64,000 nt of DNA from Pannonibacter sp. SL95. Lineage in GTDB: Bacteria > Pseudomonadota > Alphaproteobacteria > Rhizobiales > Stappiaceae. The stretch is from contig NZ_JAPPRC010000003.1 in assembly GCF_026672425.1 (NCBI RefSeq), positions 602,501 through 666,500 of the forward strand, in the 5' to 3' direction. Shown in pieces: positions 47,886 to 56,717 of the stretch. Position 1 is the stretch's first letter. Each line of letters starts with the position of its first letter. The notes under the pieces are model-generated. The model was not told where the DNA came from. It did not search any database and saw only the letters and a program-made list of their open reading frames with translations. A program made the position numbers and the translations under genes.

Positions 47886-50117
47886 ATGCTGGGTGGCAAA
47901 CGACGATTGGACTTGCTTTTGGGGCTGGGTGCCCTGGGGCTTACGCTGGTGCCCTGGTACCGGGTGGAGGGCGGCTTCTTCGGCCTTGGCTGGCTGTCGG
48001 GGTTCCCCGGTACGCGTGACCTCGCGCCGGGGCTGATGCAGATAACGGCAGAAGGACGGCCCTGGCTCGCCGTCGTGCTTGCGCTGTTCCTGCTTGGTGC
48101 TTCGGCTCGCCTTGTTGCGGATCCGGCGCGGCGCGGCGTCATCCTCGCGGTGGCCGGCGGGCTCGGCCTGTTTTTCATGGCGCTGCAGGGCCTCGCCATC
48201 GGCTTTACTGGCTGGACCTGGACCATCAGCGAAACCCTGTTCGGCATGCTTTCCGAAGGTCAACCCTCGATGGGGGCTGGCGCGGTCTTGCTGTCGGTCG
48301 TCTTCGTGCTGTTCTTTGCCTTCGGCATGGCTGACCGAGGCGCAATGAAGGGTGACGGGTTCACCACCGGCTCCATCTCGATGCTGGTGTTCCTCGTCAC
48401 CGTCTTCGTCTTCTATCCCATTGGCAGCATGTTCGTTGGATCGGTGCAGGACTTCGACGGCTCCTTCCGCCCCGACGGCTTCATTCGCAACATCCAGGAT
48501 GGATCGATCTGGAGCCTTGCCTGTCTGACCGGAGAAGGGCGCTGCGGCGTGGCGGTCCGTACGCTCTGGCTTGCCATCATGACGGGTCTTGGCTCGACCC
48601 TCCTTGGTCTTGCCTTTGCGCTGGTCGCCACACGCACGCGGTTTCCCTACAAGAAGGGACTGCGGCTGATCACCATCCTGCCGATCATCACACCGCCCTT
48701 CGTCATCGGCCTCGCCCTGACGCTCTTGTTCGGCCGTGCGGGCGTGGTAACGGAAGGGCTGTCCGCCCTGTTCGGCATCGAGCCGGGCCGCTGGCTCTAT
48801 GGGCTCAGCGGCATCTGGATCGCGCAGGTCCTGTCCTTCACGCCGATTGCCTTCCTTGTCCTCATCGGTGTCGTCGAGGGCGTCAGCCCGTCGCTGGAGG
48901 AGGCGTCGCAGACCCTTCGCGCTGACCGCTGGCGGACCTTCTGGCGCGTCTCGCTGCCCCTGATGAAGCCGGGTCTCGCCAATGCCTTCCTGATCGGCTT
49001 CATCGAAAGCATGGCCGATTTCGGCAATCCGCTGGTGTTGGGCGGCAGTCACGGCGTGCTCTCGACTGAGATATTCTTTGCCGTGGTGGGATCGCAAAAT
49101 GATCCCTCACGCGCGGCCGTGCTCGCAATCATTCTGCTCTGCTTCACCCTGTCGGCGTTTCTGGCGCAGCGGCTGTGGCTCTCGGGCAAGAACTACGCGA
49201 CGGTGACCGGAAAAGGCGACAGCGGCGCGCACATCGCGCTGCCGCGCAGTGTCTCGATTGCCGTGCATGCGGTCGTGATCCCGTGGATCGGCTTTACGCT
49301 GGTGGTCTACTGCATGATCATCTTCGGTGGCTTCGTGACCACCTGGGGCCTCGACAATTCCCTGACACTCGAACATTACACGCGGGCCTTCTCTGTCGGG
49401 TTTGAAAACGGTGCTCTTGTCTGGACCGGTGTCGCCTGGAACTCCTTCTGGACGACCATGGAGATTGCACTGATCTCCGCGCCGCTGACCGCCGCTGTCG
49501 GCCTCCTCACGGCCTACATCATCGTGCGGCAGAAGTTCGCTGGACAGAATGTGTTCGAGTTCGCGCTGATGATGAGCTTTGCCATCCCCGGCACGGTCAT
49601 CGGCATCAGCTACATCATGGCCTTCAACCTGCCGCCGCTGGAAATGACCGGTTCGGCGCTGATCCTCATCGCCTGCTTCGTCTTCCGCAACATGCCGGTC
49701 GGTGTTCGCGGCGGCATCGCGGCCATGAGCCAGCTCGACAAGAGCCTTGATGAAGCCTCGCTGACGCTGAGGGCAACCAGCCTGCGCACCCTGCGCAAGG
49801 TCATCCTGCCGCTTCTCCGTCCGGCGATAACGGCAGCGCTGGTTTATTCCTTCGTCCGGGCGATCACGTCCATCAGCGCCGTGATCTTCCTCGTCAGCGC
49901 CGAATACAACATGGCCACGTCCTACATCGTCGGGCTGGTCGAGAACGGCGAGTATGGTGTCGCCATCGCCTATTCCTCGATGCTGATCTTCGTGATGATC
50001 ACCATCATCGCCGGCTTCCAGCTTCTCGTAGGCGAGCGCCGCCTGCGCCGTGAGAACCGCGTTGCCGGCCAGGCCCGCGCCACCGGCCCCCGTCTTTCCC
50101 AGGAGAAAACTGCATGA
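47886..50117 (+). CDS. afuB: Fused double ABC permease (AfuB/FbpB type)
   Basis: About 743 residues with two permease units joined in one chain, roughly twelve or more membrane segments. Each half has an EAA loop: EEASQTLRADRWRTFWRVSLPL in the first and DEASLTLRATSLRTLRKVILPL in the second. Fused permeases are typical of AfuB and FbpB. ATG 47886 lies just after the hairpin at 47827-47849; ATG 47820 would place that hairpin inside the gene and is less likely. The stop overlaps the ATPase start by ATGA. Confidence 0.88.
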   Translation: MLGGKRRLDLLLGLGALGLTLVPWYRVEGGFFGLGWLSGFPGTRDLAPGLMQITAEGRPWLAVVLALFLLGASARLVADPARRGVILAVAGGLGLFFMALQGLAIGFTGWTWTISETLFGMLSEGQPSMGAGAVLLSVVFVLFFAFGMADRGAMKGDGFTTGSISMLVFLVTVFVFYPIGSMFVGSVQDFDGSFRPDGFIRNIQDGSIWSLACLTGEGRCGVAVRTLWLAIMTGLGSTLLGLAFALVATRTRFPYKKGLRLITILPIITPPFVIGLALTLLFGRAGVVTEGLSALFGIEPGRWLYGLSGIWIAQVLSFTPIAFLVLIGVVEGVSPSLEEASQTLRADRWRTFWRVSLPLMKPGLANAFLIGFIESMADFGNPLVLGGSHGVLSTEIFFAVVGSQNDPSRAAVLAIILLCFTLSAFLAQRLWLSGKNYATVTGKGDSGAHIALPRSVSIAVHAVVIPWIGFTLVVYCMIIFGGFVTTWGLDNSLTLEHYTRAFSVGFENGALVWTGVAWNSFWTTMEIALISAPLTAAVGLLTAYIIVRQKFAGQNVFEFALMMSFAIPGTVIGISYIMAFNLPPLEMTGSALILIACFVFRNMPVGVRGGIAAMSQLDKSLDEASLTLRATSLRTLRKVILPLLRPAITAALVYSFVRAITSISAVIFLVSAEYNMATSYIVGLVENGEYGVAIAYSSMLIFVMITIIAGFQLLVGERRLRRENRVAGQARATGPRLSQEKTA

Positions 50118-51175
50118 CCACCCACAAGCCCGGTTCCGTGGTCTTTGAACACGTGCGCAAGGACTTCGGCACTTTTACCGCCATTCCGGATCTGTCGCTC
50201 ACCATCGAGCCCGGGACACTGGTCACGCTTCTGGGGCCTTCGGGCTGCGGAAAGACGACCACCCTGCGCATGCTTGCAGGCCTCGAGCATCCAACCTCGG
50301 GCCGGATCCTGATTGGCGGCAAGGATGTGACCATGCTGCCGGCGCATTCCCGCGATGTGTCCATGGTGTTCCAGTCCTACGCGCTGTTCCCGCATATGAG
50401 CGCGCTGGAGAATGTCGCTTATGGCCTGGAGTCCTCAGGCCTGAAGGGCAGGGAAGCCAGGGAAAAGGCCGAGGACGGTCTGGCTCAGGTCGGTCTTGCC
50501 GGCATGGGCCACCGCTTGCCTGCGGAGCTGTCGGGCGGGCAGCAGCAGCGTGTCGCGGTTGCCCGCGCGCTGGTGCTCGAACCTCAAGTCCTGCTGCTGG
50601 ATGAGCCGCTGTCGAACCTTGACGCGCGCTTGCGCCGCAAGGTCCGCACCGAGATCCGCGAGCTGCAACAGCGGCTCGGCTTCACCGCCGTCTACGTCAC
50701 GCACGACCAGGACGAGGCGCTGGCGGTTTCCGACACGATCATCGTTATGAAAGACGGCGTCATCGCTCAGTCCGGCGCACCACGCGACCTCTACGAGACC
50801 CCGGCCTCCACCTTCATCGCCGACTTCATGGGCGAGGCGAATGTGGTTCCCTGCGAGGTGCTGCGGGTGGAGGGGGCTGATGCCACCATCCGCCTCGGCT
50901 CGGTCGAACACCGTGTGCCCGGCGGGCAGGCGCGGCCTGGCAAGGCGCAGCTCGCCATCCGTCCCGGCGCGATCCGGGTTGCTGCCTCCGGTCTGGCTGG
51001 ATTGCCGGGCCAGATCAGGTCCTCGGCCTATCTTGGCGATCATGTCGAGTATGAAGTGGAGACCGAGGTCGGACCGCTCTTTGTCACCGACTACGAAGCA
51101 ACCCTGCCGCTTCCGCCGCAAACCGCCGTCGCAGTCGCGTTACGTGATCGCGGTATTGCTCTCATCTCTGCCTGA
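50114..51175 (+). CDS. afuC: ABC importer ATP-binding protein (AfuC/FbpC type)
   Basis: 353 residues: an ATPase domain with Walker A GPSGCGKTT, signature LSGGQQQR, Walker B VLLLDEPLSNLD and THDQDEA, then a TOBE-like C-terminal domain (about 250-350). It is translationally coupled to the fused permease and energises it. Confidence 0.9.
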   Translation: MTTHKPGSVVFEHVRKDFGTFTAIPDLSLTIEPGTLVTLLGPSGCGKTTTLRMLAGLEHPTSGRILIGGKDVTMLPAHSRDVSMVFQSYALFPHMSALENVAYGLESSGLKGREAREKAEDGLAQVGLAGMGHRLPAELSGGQQQRVAVARALVLEPQVLLLDEPLSNLDARLRRKVRTEIRELQQRLGFTAVYVTHDQDEALAVSDTIIVMKDGVIAQSGAPRDLYETPASTFIADFMGEANVVPCEVLRVEGADATIRLGSVEHRVPGGQARPGKAQLAIRPGAIRVAASGLAGLPGQIRSSAYLGDHVEYEVETEVGPLFVTDYEATLPLPPQTAVAVALRDRGIALISA

Positions 51176-51195
51176 CCTACGGAAACACTCCTCTC

Positions 51196-52002
51196 ATGAC
51201 CCCTTATCAGACTGGCGATCCCATCGCTGATCGCCTGGCGCTGGCCACCGACATCGCTGGTGCAGCCGCTGCCGTTGCACTCGACTATTTCAATCGTCGC
51301 GACACGCTTGTCATCGAGACCAAGCGCGATCTTCAGGACGTTGTTTCCATCGCTGATCGCAACGTGGAACAGCTTATTCGCGACCGCGTCGCGGCGGACC
51401 TACCCAAGGACGGGTTCCTGGGTGAGGAGTTTGGTCTGACCGAAGGCAGTTCGGGCTTTACGTGGATCGTTGATCCGATTGACGGCACGGCCCCCTTCGT
51501 CAACGGCATGCCAAGCTGGTGCGTGTCGATTGCCGCCATTTGCGATGGCGAGCCTGTCATCGGCGTCATTGCCGTGCCGTGTACGGGTGAAGTCTACGCA
51601 GCTGCAAAGGGCATGGGCGCGACGCTGGACGGGCGCACGCTGAAACTTGATCCGGCGCGAACCGTGCAGAACGGCCTGACCGGCATCGGCAGCAACAGCT
51701 ATGTCACGCCGGAGCGGGTTGGCGAGATCTTCACCGGTCTGTTGCGCATGGGAGGCAACCCGATCCGCAACGGCTCTGGTGCCCTGATGCTGGCCTATGT
51801 CGCAGCCGGAAAGCTCGTTGGCTACTACGAGCCTTACATGCACGCCTGGGACTGCATGGCGGGCTACTGTCTCATTCAGGAGGCAGGTGGATCAGTTCTT
51901 CCGTTCCCGGCCGTGGGAGAGTCCCTGCGCAAGGGGGCTCCTGTTCTCGCGGCTGGCCCCGGCGCGCGCGATGATCTTTGGAAACTGGCCGGGATCTCCT
52001 GA
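51196..52002 (+). CDS. Inositol-monophosphatase-family phosphatase
   Basis: 268 residues with the metal and substrate motifs of the lithium-sensitive phosphatase family: GEE near 75-77, WIVDPIDGTAPF near 90-101, and the C-terminal HAWDCMAGYCLIQEAGG near 216-232. Family members hydrolyse inositol phosphate, histidinol phosphate, fructose bisphosphate or PAP. It lies 20 bases after the importer ATPase in the same direction, so it probably dephosphorylates the imported compound, which supports a sugar-phosphate rather than ferric-iron role for the transporter. Confidence 0.88.
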   Translation: MTPYQTGDPIADRLALATDIAGAAAAVALDYFNRRDTLVIETKRDLQDVVSIADRNVEQLIRDRVAADLPKDGFLGEEFGLTEGSSGFTWIVDPIDGTAPFVNGMPSWCVSIAAICDGEPVIGVIAVPCTGEVYAAAKGMGATLDGRTLKLDPARTVQNGLTGIGSNSYVTPERVGEIFTGLLRMGGNPIRNGSGALMLAYVAAGKLVGYYEPYMHAWDCMAGYCLIQEAGGSVLPFPAVGESLRKGAPVLAAGPGARDDLWKLAGIS

Positions 52003-52062
52003 CCGACCTTCAGGAATGAGCTTCGCTGTGCAAGACTGCGAAGATCATTCCTATTTACTGAC

Positions 52063-52168
52063 GTCATCCCCGCCTTGTGCGGGGATCCAGCCAATGGGCT
52101 CAGGTCAGTAAGAACTCCCCCCGGACAAGCTTTGGACAACATGGATCCCCGCACAAGGCGGGGATGAC
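52063..52168. repeat. Palindromic intergenic repeat pair (27-base perfect inverted arms)
   Basis: The arms 52063-52089 and 52142-52168 are exact reverse complements (each starts or ends GTCATCCCCGC...), separated by 52 bases. Each arm also folds on itself (ATCCCCGC/GCGGGGAT). The element lies between converging genes. Confidence 0.85.
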
Positions 52169-52215
52169 TGCTGTGCTTGTGGCTCCGAAAAGGCGCCGTT
52201 CGCCCCGACCTGACC

Positions 52216-54258
52216 TTACCGCAGCGCGGCTTCGATGTTGCCGCCGTCGACGGTCATCACATGCGCCGTGGTGCGTTCCGACCGGGCAAGCGCGAGGAAG
52301 GCCTCGCCGACATGCACCGCCTCGACCTCCTTGCGCAGCAGGTTGCCGCCCATGTAGGTCGCCTCGTCGATGTTGCGGGCGGAGGAGCGGGCCGCGATCA
52401 TCTCCGGGGTCAGCAGGCCCGAGCGGATGCGGTCGGCGTTGATGCCGTTGACGCGGATGCCTTCGCCGCCGAGTTCCAGCGCGAGCTGGCGCAGGAGGAA
52501 GAAGGTCGCTGCCTTGGGCAGGCCGTAGGCGGCAAAGCCCTTGCCCGGATTGACCGCCTGCTTGGAGACGTTGAACAGGATCTGCCCCCCGCGTCCCTGG
52601 CGGCGGAAGACGGCTACGGCTGCCTGCGCAAAGGCCTGATGGGCAAAGAAGTTCAGCTCGAAGCTCGCCCGCAGGGTTTCATCGGACAGCGTTGCCACGT
52701 CCCCCGTCATGGCCGCGCCGGCGTTGGAGATGAGAATGTCGAGGCCGCCGAAGCGGGCGACACAGGCCTCCACCGCGCTGGCTGCCGCGCCCTTTGCCGT
52801 GATGTCGCAGGCATGGCCGGCATGGTCGCGGCCGAGGCTGGCAAGGGCTGTGTCGAGGGCGGCCTGATCCCGGTCAACCAGGAACAGCGTCGCCCCGGCT
52901 GCCGCAAAGACCTTGGCGGTGGCCAGACCGATGGCGCCGGCACCACCCGTCACCAGCACGACCTGTCCCTGCAGCGCGGGCTTTGCGCCCTTGCCGAGCT
53001 TGGCCTGTTCCAGCGACCAGTACTCGAGATCGAACAGATCCGTTTCCTTGATCGGATAGAACCCGCCGCGGGCCTCGCCATCCGCCATGACGCGCAGCGT
53101 CTGCTCGCCGATGTCGGCGGCAATGCGCGCCGCTGTTGCGTTCGCGCCCATGCCGACAAGGCCTATCCCTTCGATCCAGGCAAGGTTCGGCACCGGCGAC
53201 AGCATGGTCTTGGCCCCGCCGAAGCGCGGCGCATTGCGCTCGAAATAGGCGATGTAGTCGGCAACGAACCGGTCCACCACCGCGCTGACGGCGTCCGGCC
53301 CCCGCGCGACGTCGGCGCGGGTGAGATGCAGCGGATGGCCCTTGGTGCGGATCACGTGATCCGGGGTGGCAACGCCGCGCGTGGCCAGTAACGCCAGGTC
53401 CTTGCGCTCCAGGAAGTCCAGCACCGCGTCGCCGTCGCGCAGGTCGAAGACCGACATCGCCGCGCTTTCGGGCAGGTGACGGGCAATGGCCCCGCGCAGC
53501 GCGGCAAGCGTCTCGGCGACGCTGGTGGTCTGCGGCCGGGCCACGGCCACCAGCTTGCCCGGGCGGCGGCTGGCCAGCCACTCTTCCACCAGGTTGGTGT
53601 GCTCGATGATCTTGTCATAGGACGCCTTGGCCGTCGGCCCCCAGGCGAAATGGCCGTGGTTGACGAGCAGAAGACCCTCGATCCCCGGATGGGCCTCATA
53701 GGTCTCGGCCGCAAGCTTGGCGAGCGCGAAGCCTGGCATGACATAGGGCACCAGCGCCAGCTTGCTGCCGAAGATCTCGCGGGTCGCTTCCGCCACTTCC
53801 GGCAGATTGGCGAGCGTCAGGAAGGCGGTGGCGTGGGTGTGGTCGACATAGGTGTGCGGGATGTAGGCGTGCAGCAGCGTTTCCACGGACGGATTGGGTG
53901 CGGTCGAATCCATCAGGTTGGAGCGCTGGATGTTGACCATGTCTTCGTCGGAAAGGGCCGCCAGCTCGCGCAGCCGCATCAGCGGGGCCATGCGCACGGC
54001 CGGCAGGCCTGCGGCCTTGATCGTCTCCAGATCCCAGCCCGAGCCCTTGATGTGGATGACATCCAGCTCCTCGCCGAAAATGTCGCGCGCCTTCAGCTTG
54101 ACCGAGGTGTTGCCACCGCCATGCATGACCAGATCCGGGTCCATGCCGATGAGACGGGAGGTGTAAACGCGCAGCGCCAGTTCACGCGCAGCCGGGTCCT
54201 GACCGGCCGCATCCTGAAAGGCCACCGCTTCGCTGTCTTGCCACCGGTTTGCGATCAT
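52216..54258 (-). CDS. Bifunctional class II aldolase/short-chain dehydrogenase
   Basis: 680 residues. The N-terminal half (about 1-400) is a zinc-dependent class II aldolase (MHGGGNTSVK, DHTHATAF and VNHGHFAW supplying metal histidines). The C-terminal part (about 415-680) is a short-chain dehydrogenase with VTGGAGAIGLA, SNAG, NVS and the catalytic AAYGLPK. The same fusion splits rhamnulose-1-phosphate to DHAP and lactaldehyde and acts on the aldehyde in rhamnose pathways. There is no rhamnose isomerase or kinase here; with mtnK and mtnA nearby, a 5-modified ribulose-1-phosphate is the more likely substrate. ATG 54258 follows GGGAGGATAGG. Confidence 0.88.
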   Translation of the reverse strand: MIANRWQDSEAVAFQDAAGQDPAARELALRVYTSRLIGMDPDLVMHGGGNTSVKLKARDIFGEELDVIHIKGSGWDLETIKAAGLPAVRMAPLMRLRELAALSDEDMVNIQRSNLMDSTAPNPSVETLLHAYIPHTYVDHTHATAFLTLANLPEVAEATREIFGSKLALVPYVMPGFALAKLAAETYEAHPGIEGLLLVNHGHFAWGPTAKASYDKIIEHTNLVEEWLASRRPGKLVAVARPQTTSVAETLAALRGAIARHLPESAAMSVFDLRDGDAVLDFLERKDLALLATRGVATPDHVIRTKGHPLHLTRADVARGPDAVSAVVDRFVADYIAYFERNAPRFGGAKTMLSPVPNLAWIEGIGLVGMGANATAARIAADIGEQTLRVMADGEARGGFYPIKETDLFDLEYWSLEQAKLGKGAKPALQGQVVLVTGGAGAIGLATAKVFAAAGATLFLVDRDQAALDTALASLGRDHAGHACDITAKGAAASAVEACVARFGGLDILISNAGAAMTGDVATLSDETLRASFELNFFAHQAFAQAAVAVFRRQGRGGQILFNVSKQAVNPGKGFAAYGLPKAATFFLLRQLALELGGEGIRVNGINADRIRSGLLTPEMIAARSSARNIDEATYMGGNLLRKEVEAVHVGEAFLALARSERTTAHVMTVDGGNIEAALR

Positions 54259-54376
54259 TCCTATCCTCCCGTACATGATCCCCGCGCAAGCATCTGCCTC
54301 TTGGCACGCGGCGCTTGGATCAGCTTGATCTTCGGCAGCTTTTATACAAAAGTCAGAACATGCTGTCATAAATAAA

Positions 54377-55354
54377 ATGGTGGGGCGAATGGCGGGTGTG
54401 AAGCGGCGGACGACGGGACAGATCAGCGGCGAGAACGTGGTGATCGAGGTGGCCTGGATGTATTACCACGAGGGCCTGAACCAGAAGGAGATCGCCGACC
54501 GGCTGGGCATCTCGCGCGCCACCGTCGTCAACTACCTGCAGGACGCGCGCGAGCGCGGCATCATCCGCATCTCGCTCAATTCCGACGCCTTCACGCGGCA
54601 CCGGCTGGCAGTCGATCTTTGCGGCCGCTTTGGCCTGACCGCGGCCTATGTCATCCCGGACGAGGGGGCGGATGAGGAGACAACCTTTCAACGCGTCGTG
54701 CGCGGGGCGGCAGAGTGGCTGCCGAAGCTGCTGGAAAAGGGCGACCGGCTCGGCGTTGCCTGGGGCCGCACCATCTATGAACTGGCGCGAGTGAGTGATG
54801 ATACCCGCATCGAGGATCTCACGGTGCTGCAGCTCGTCGGCTCCATGGCCACACCCTATGGCTTCACGGCGGAAGCCTGCTCGACGCGGCTGGCGCAGCG
54901 CCTCGGCGCGCTCTGCCTCAACCTGCATGCGCCGGCCGTCCTCACCAATGGCGACATCGCGGCGCAGCTGCGGGCCGAGCCGATCATCCGCGACCAGCTG
55001 GCGCGCCTGCTCACCTGCAACAAGTTTCTCTATTCCGTTGGCACCTGCGAGCCCTCCAGCCACATCGTCGGGTCCGGCGTCGCAACACTGACCGAGCTGG
55101 ACTGGTACATCGCGCAAGGGGCAACGGCGGTCCTGTGCGGCCGCTTCATCGACGCGGACGGCAAGCCCATTCCGGGGCCGCTCGACGCCCGCGTCATCGG
55201 CATTCCGGTCAACCGGCTCGCGGGACTGGACATGGGCATCCTGGTCACCCCCGGCCTCGACAAGGTCGCCGCCACCCGCGCCGCCATCCGCGGCGGCTAC
55301 GCCACCCATATCGTCACCAGCGTCGGCGTCGCCGAGGCGTTGCTTGCGGAGTAG
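54377..55354 (+). CDS. SorC/DeoR-type sugar-responsive transcriptional regulator
   Basis: 325 residues. The N-terminal helix-turn-helix (about 25-65) reads YYHEGLNQKEIADRLGISRATVVNYL. A SorC-type sugar-phosphate-binding domain follows (about 75-325), with GDRLGVAWGRTIYELA, GLDKVAATRAAIRGGYATHIVT and a C-terminal sugar-isomerase-like fold. It is divergent from the aldolase-dehydrogenase and near mtnKA, so it very likely controls this catabolic cluster. ATG 54389 is an alternative start. Confidence 0.9.
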   Translation: MVGRMAGVKRRTTGQISGENVVIEVAWMYYHEGLNQKEIADRLGISRATVVNYLQDARERGIIRISLNSDAFTRHRLAVDLCGRFGLTAAYVIPDEGADEETTFQRVVRGAAEWLPKLLEKGDRLGVAWGRTIYELARVSDDTRIEDLTVLQLVGSMATPYGFTAEACSTRLAQRLGALCLNLHAPAVLTNGDIAAQLRAEPIIRDQLARLLTCNKFLYSVGTCEPSSHIVGSGVATLTELDWYIAQGATAVLCGRFIDADGKPIPGPLDARVIGIPVNRLAGLDMGILVTPGLDKVAATRAAIRGGYATHIVTSVGVAEALLAE

Positions 55355-55438
55355 GGTGATCTGCAGCCTTGCCAGAGTCGTTGTAGCCTGAGTTGTTCGA
55401 TCGTGCGAACACGGGATTGGTAGAGACGACCCTCGGGC

Positions 55439-55474
55439 GTCACCCCGGACGCAGCGAAGCGGAGATCCGGGGCC
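55439..55474. repeat. Solo arm of the intergenic repeat family
   Basis: A 36-base segment with the core ACGCAGCGAAGCGGAGATCC, shared with 61821-61856. A degenerate inverse arm may lie near 55505-55530. It sits in the 265-base gap between the SorC gene and mtnA, in which I see no gene. Confidence 0.7.
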
Positions 55475-55577
55475 AACTCGTTCGCAGAGCGGTGATTTGT
55501 TGCCGCTCCCGGCTCAGCGAACTTCGTCCGACTGTTCTTGGGCAGTGCGAACCAACCAGGGCTCTGCAAGCGAGTAG

Positions 55578-55599
55578 GCCCCGGCCGTCTGGCCGGGGC
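55578..55599 (+). terminator. Rho-independent terminator after the SorC regulator
   Basis: A perfect 9-base-pair stem (GCCCCGGCC/GGCCGGGGC) with loop GTCT, followed by TTTCCTTTT. Confidence 0.8.
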
Positions 55600-55619
55600 T
55601 TTCCTTTTCGCAAACTGCG

Positions 55620-56717
55620 TCAGCGCCGGCCCGCCCTGTCCGGGAACATCGCCGCGAGGCCTTCCGTTGTTGCCGGGCAGATGCCGCGTTCGGTGATGAG
55701 GCCGGTGACGAGTTCGGCCGGCGTCACGTCGAAGGCCGGGTTGCGGGCCGGGGTGCCGGTCGGCGAGATCTGCACCGACAGGATGCGTCCGTCCTCGCTG
55801 CGGCCCTGCACGTGGGTCACTTCGACGCCGCTGCGCTCCTCGATCGGGATCTCCTTCACGCCGTCGACGACGGTCCAGTCGATGGTCGGAGAGGGCAGGG
55901 CGACGTAGAAGGGCACGCCATTGGCCTTGGCCGCCAGCGCCTTCAGATAGGTGCCGATCTTGTTGCAGACGTCGCCGCGCGCCGTGGTGCGGTCGGTGCC
56001 GACGATGACGAGATCGACCTCGCCATGCTGCATCAAATGGCCGCCGGCGTTGTCGACGATGAGGTCATGCGATACGCCGTGGCTGTTCAGTTCCCAGCTG
56101 GTCAGCTGGGCGCCCTGGTTGCGCGGCCGCGTCTCGTCAACAAAAACATGGATGTCGATGCCGTCCTCGACTGCGTGATAGATCGGCGAGGTGGCGGTGC
56201 CCCAGTCCACGGTGGCCGGCCAGCCGGCGTTGCAATGGGTGAGCACGTTGACGCGCTTGCCACCTTTCCTGCGCGAGATGTCGCGGATGATCTCGAGCCC
56301 GTTGAGGCCGATCTGCCGGTTCATCTCCACATCCTCGTCGCTGATCGCGGCCGCGCGGGCAAAGGCGGCCGCAGCACGGTCCGCCGGGCTCAGCGGCTTC
56401 AGAACCTTCATCATCTCGTCCAGCGCCCAGCGCAGGTTGATGGCGGTGGGGCGGGTCTCGTTGAGAATGTCATAGGTCTCGCCAAGCGAAGCGTCGGACG
56501 GATCCGCCGCCATCTGCACCGCAACGCCATAGGCCGCCGTTGCGCCGATCAGCGGCGCGCCGCGCACCCACATGTCGCGGATGGCAACGGCGAACTCCGC
56601 CCGGTTGGTCAGCGGCACGATCCTGAGGTCATGCGGCAGCCAGCGCTGGTCGATGATGCGGACCTCGCCCGACGGCTCGCGCCAGATCGAGCGATAATGG
56701 GTGCCGTCGATTTTCAT
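55620..56717 (-). CDS. mtnA: S-methyl-5-thioribose-1-phosphate isomerase (MtnA family)
   Basis: 365 residues. It converts an aldose-1-phosphate (MTR-1-P in the reference enzyme) to the ketose. Visible are VRGAPLIG (51-58), catalytic-cysteine motif THC162NAG and catalytic aspartate D242 in [19 protein letters not shown], where typical MtnA has GADR and ANGD. These substitutions leave room for a 5-deoxyribose or other pentose-1-phosphate isomerase of the same family. The ATG overlaps the mtnK stop by ATGA, so kinase and isomerase are coupled. Confidence 0.9.
   Translation of the reverse strand: MKIDGTHYRSIWREPSGEVRIIDQRWLPHDLRIVPLTNRAEFAVAIRDMWVRGAPLIGATAAYGVAVQMAADPSDASLGETYDILNETRPTAINLRWALDEMMKVLKPLSPADRAAAAFARAAAISDEDVEMNRQIGLNGLEIIRDISRRKGGKRVNVLTHCNAGWPATVDWGTATSPIYHAVEDGIDIHVFVDETRPRNQGAQLTSWELNSHGVSHDLIVDNAGGHLMQHGEVDLVIVGTDRTTARGDVCNKIGTYLKALAAKANGVPFYVALPSPTIDWTVVDGVKEIPIEERSGVEVTHVQGRSEDGRILSVQISPTGTPARNPAFDVTPAELVTGLITERGICPATTEGLAAMFPDRAGRR

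Noticed and set aside
47811-49097. 428-codon minus-strand frame opposite the fused permease
   Set aside because: Antisense shadow with charged low-complexity composition and no domain.
46777-51175. Straight call as ferric iron importer FbpABC
   Set aside because: The fold is shared, but the HDA/PCEGTG motifs, adjacent phosphatase and two-component system favour the AfuABC sugar-phosphate subgroup; iron cannot be fully excluded.
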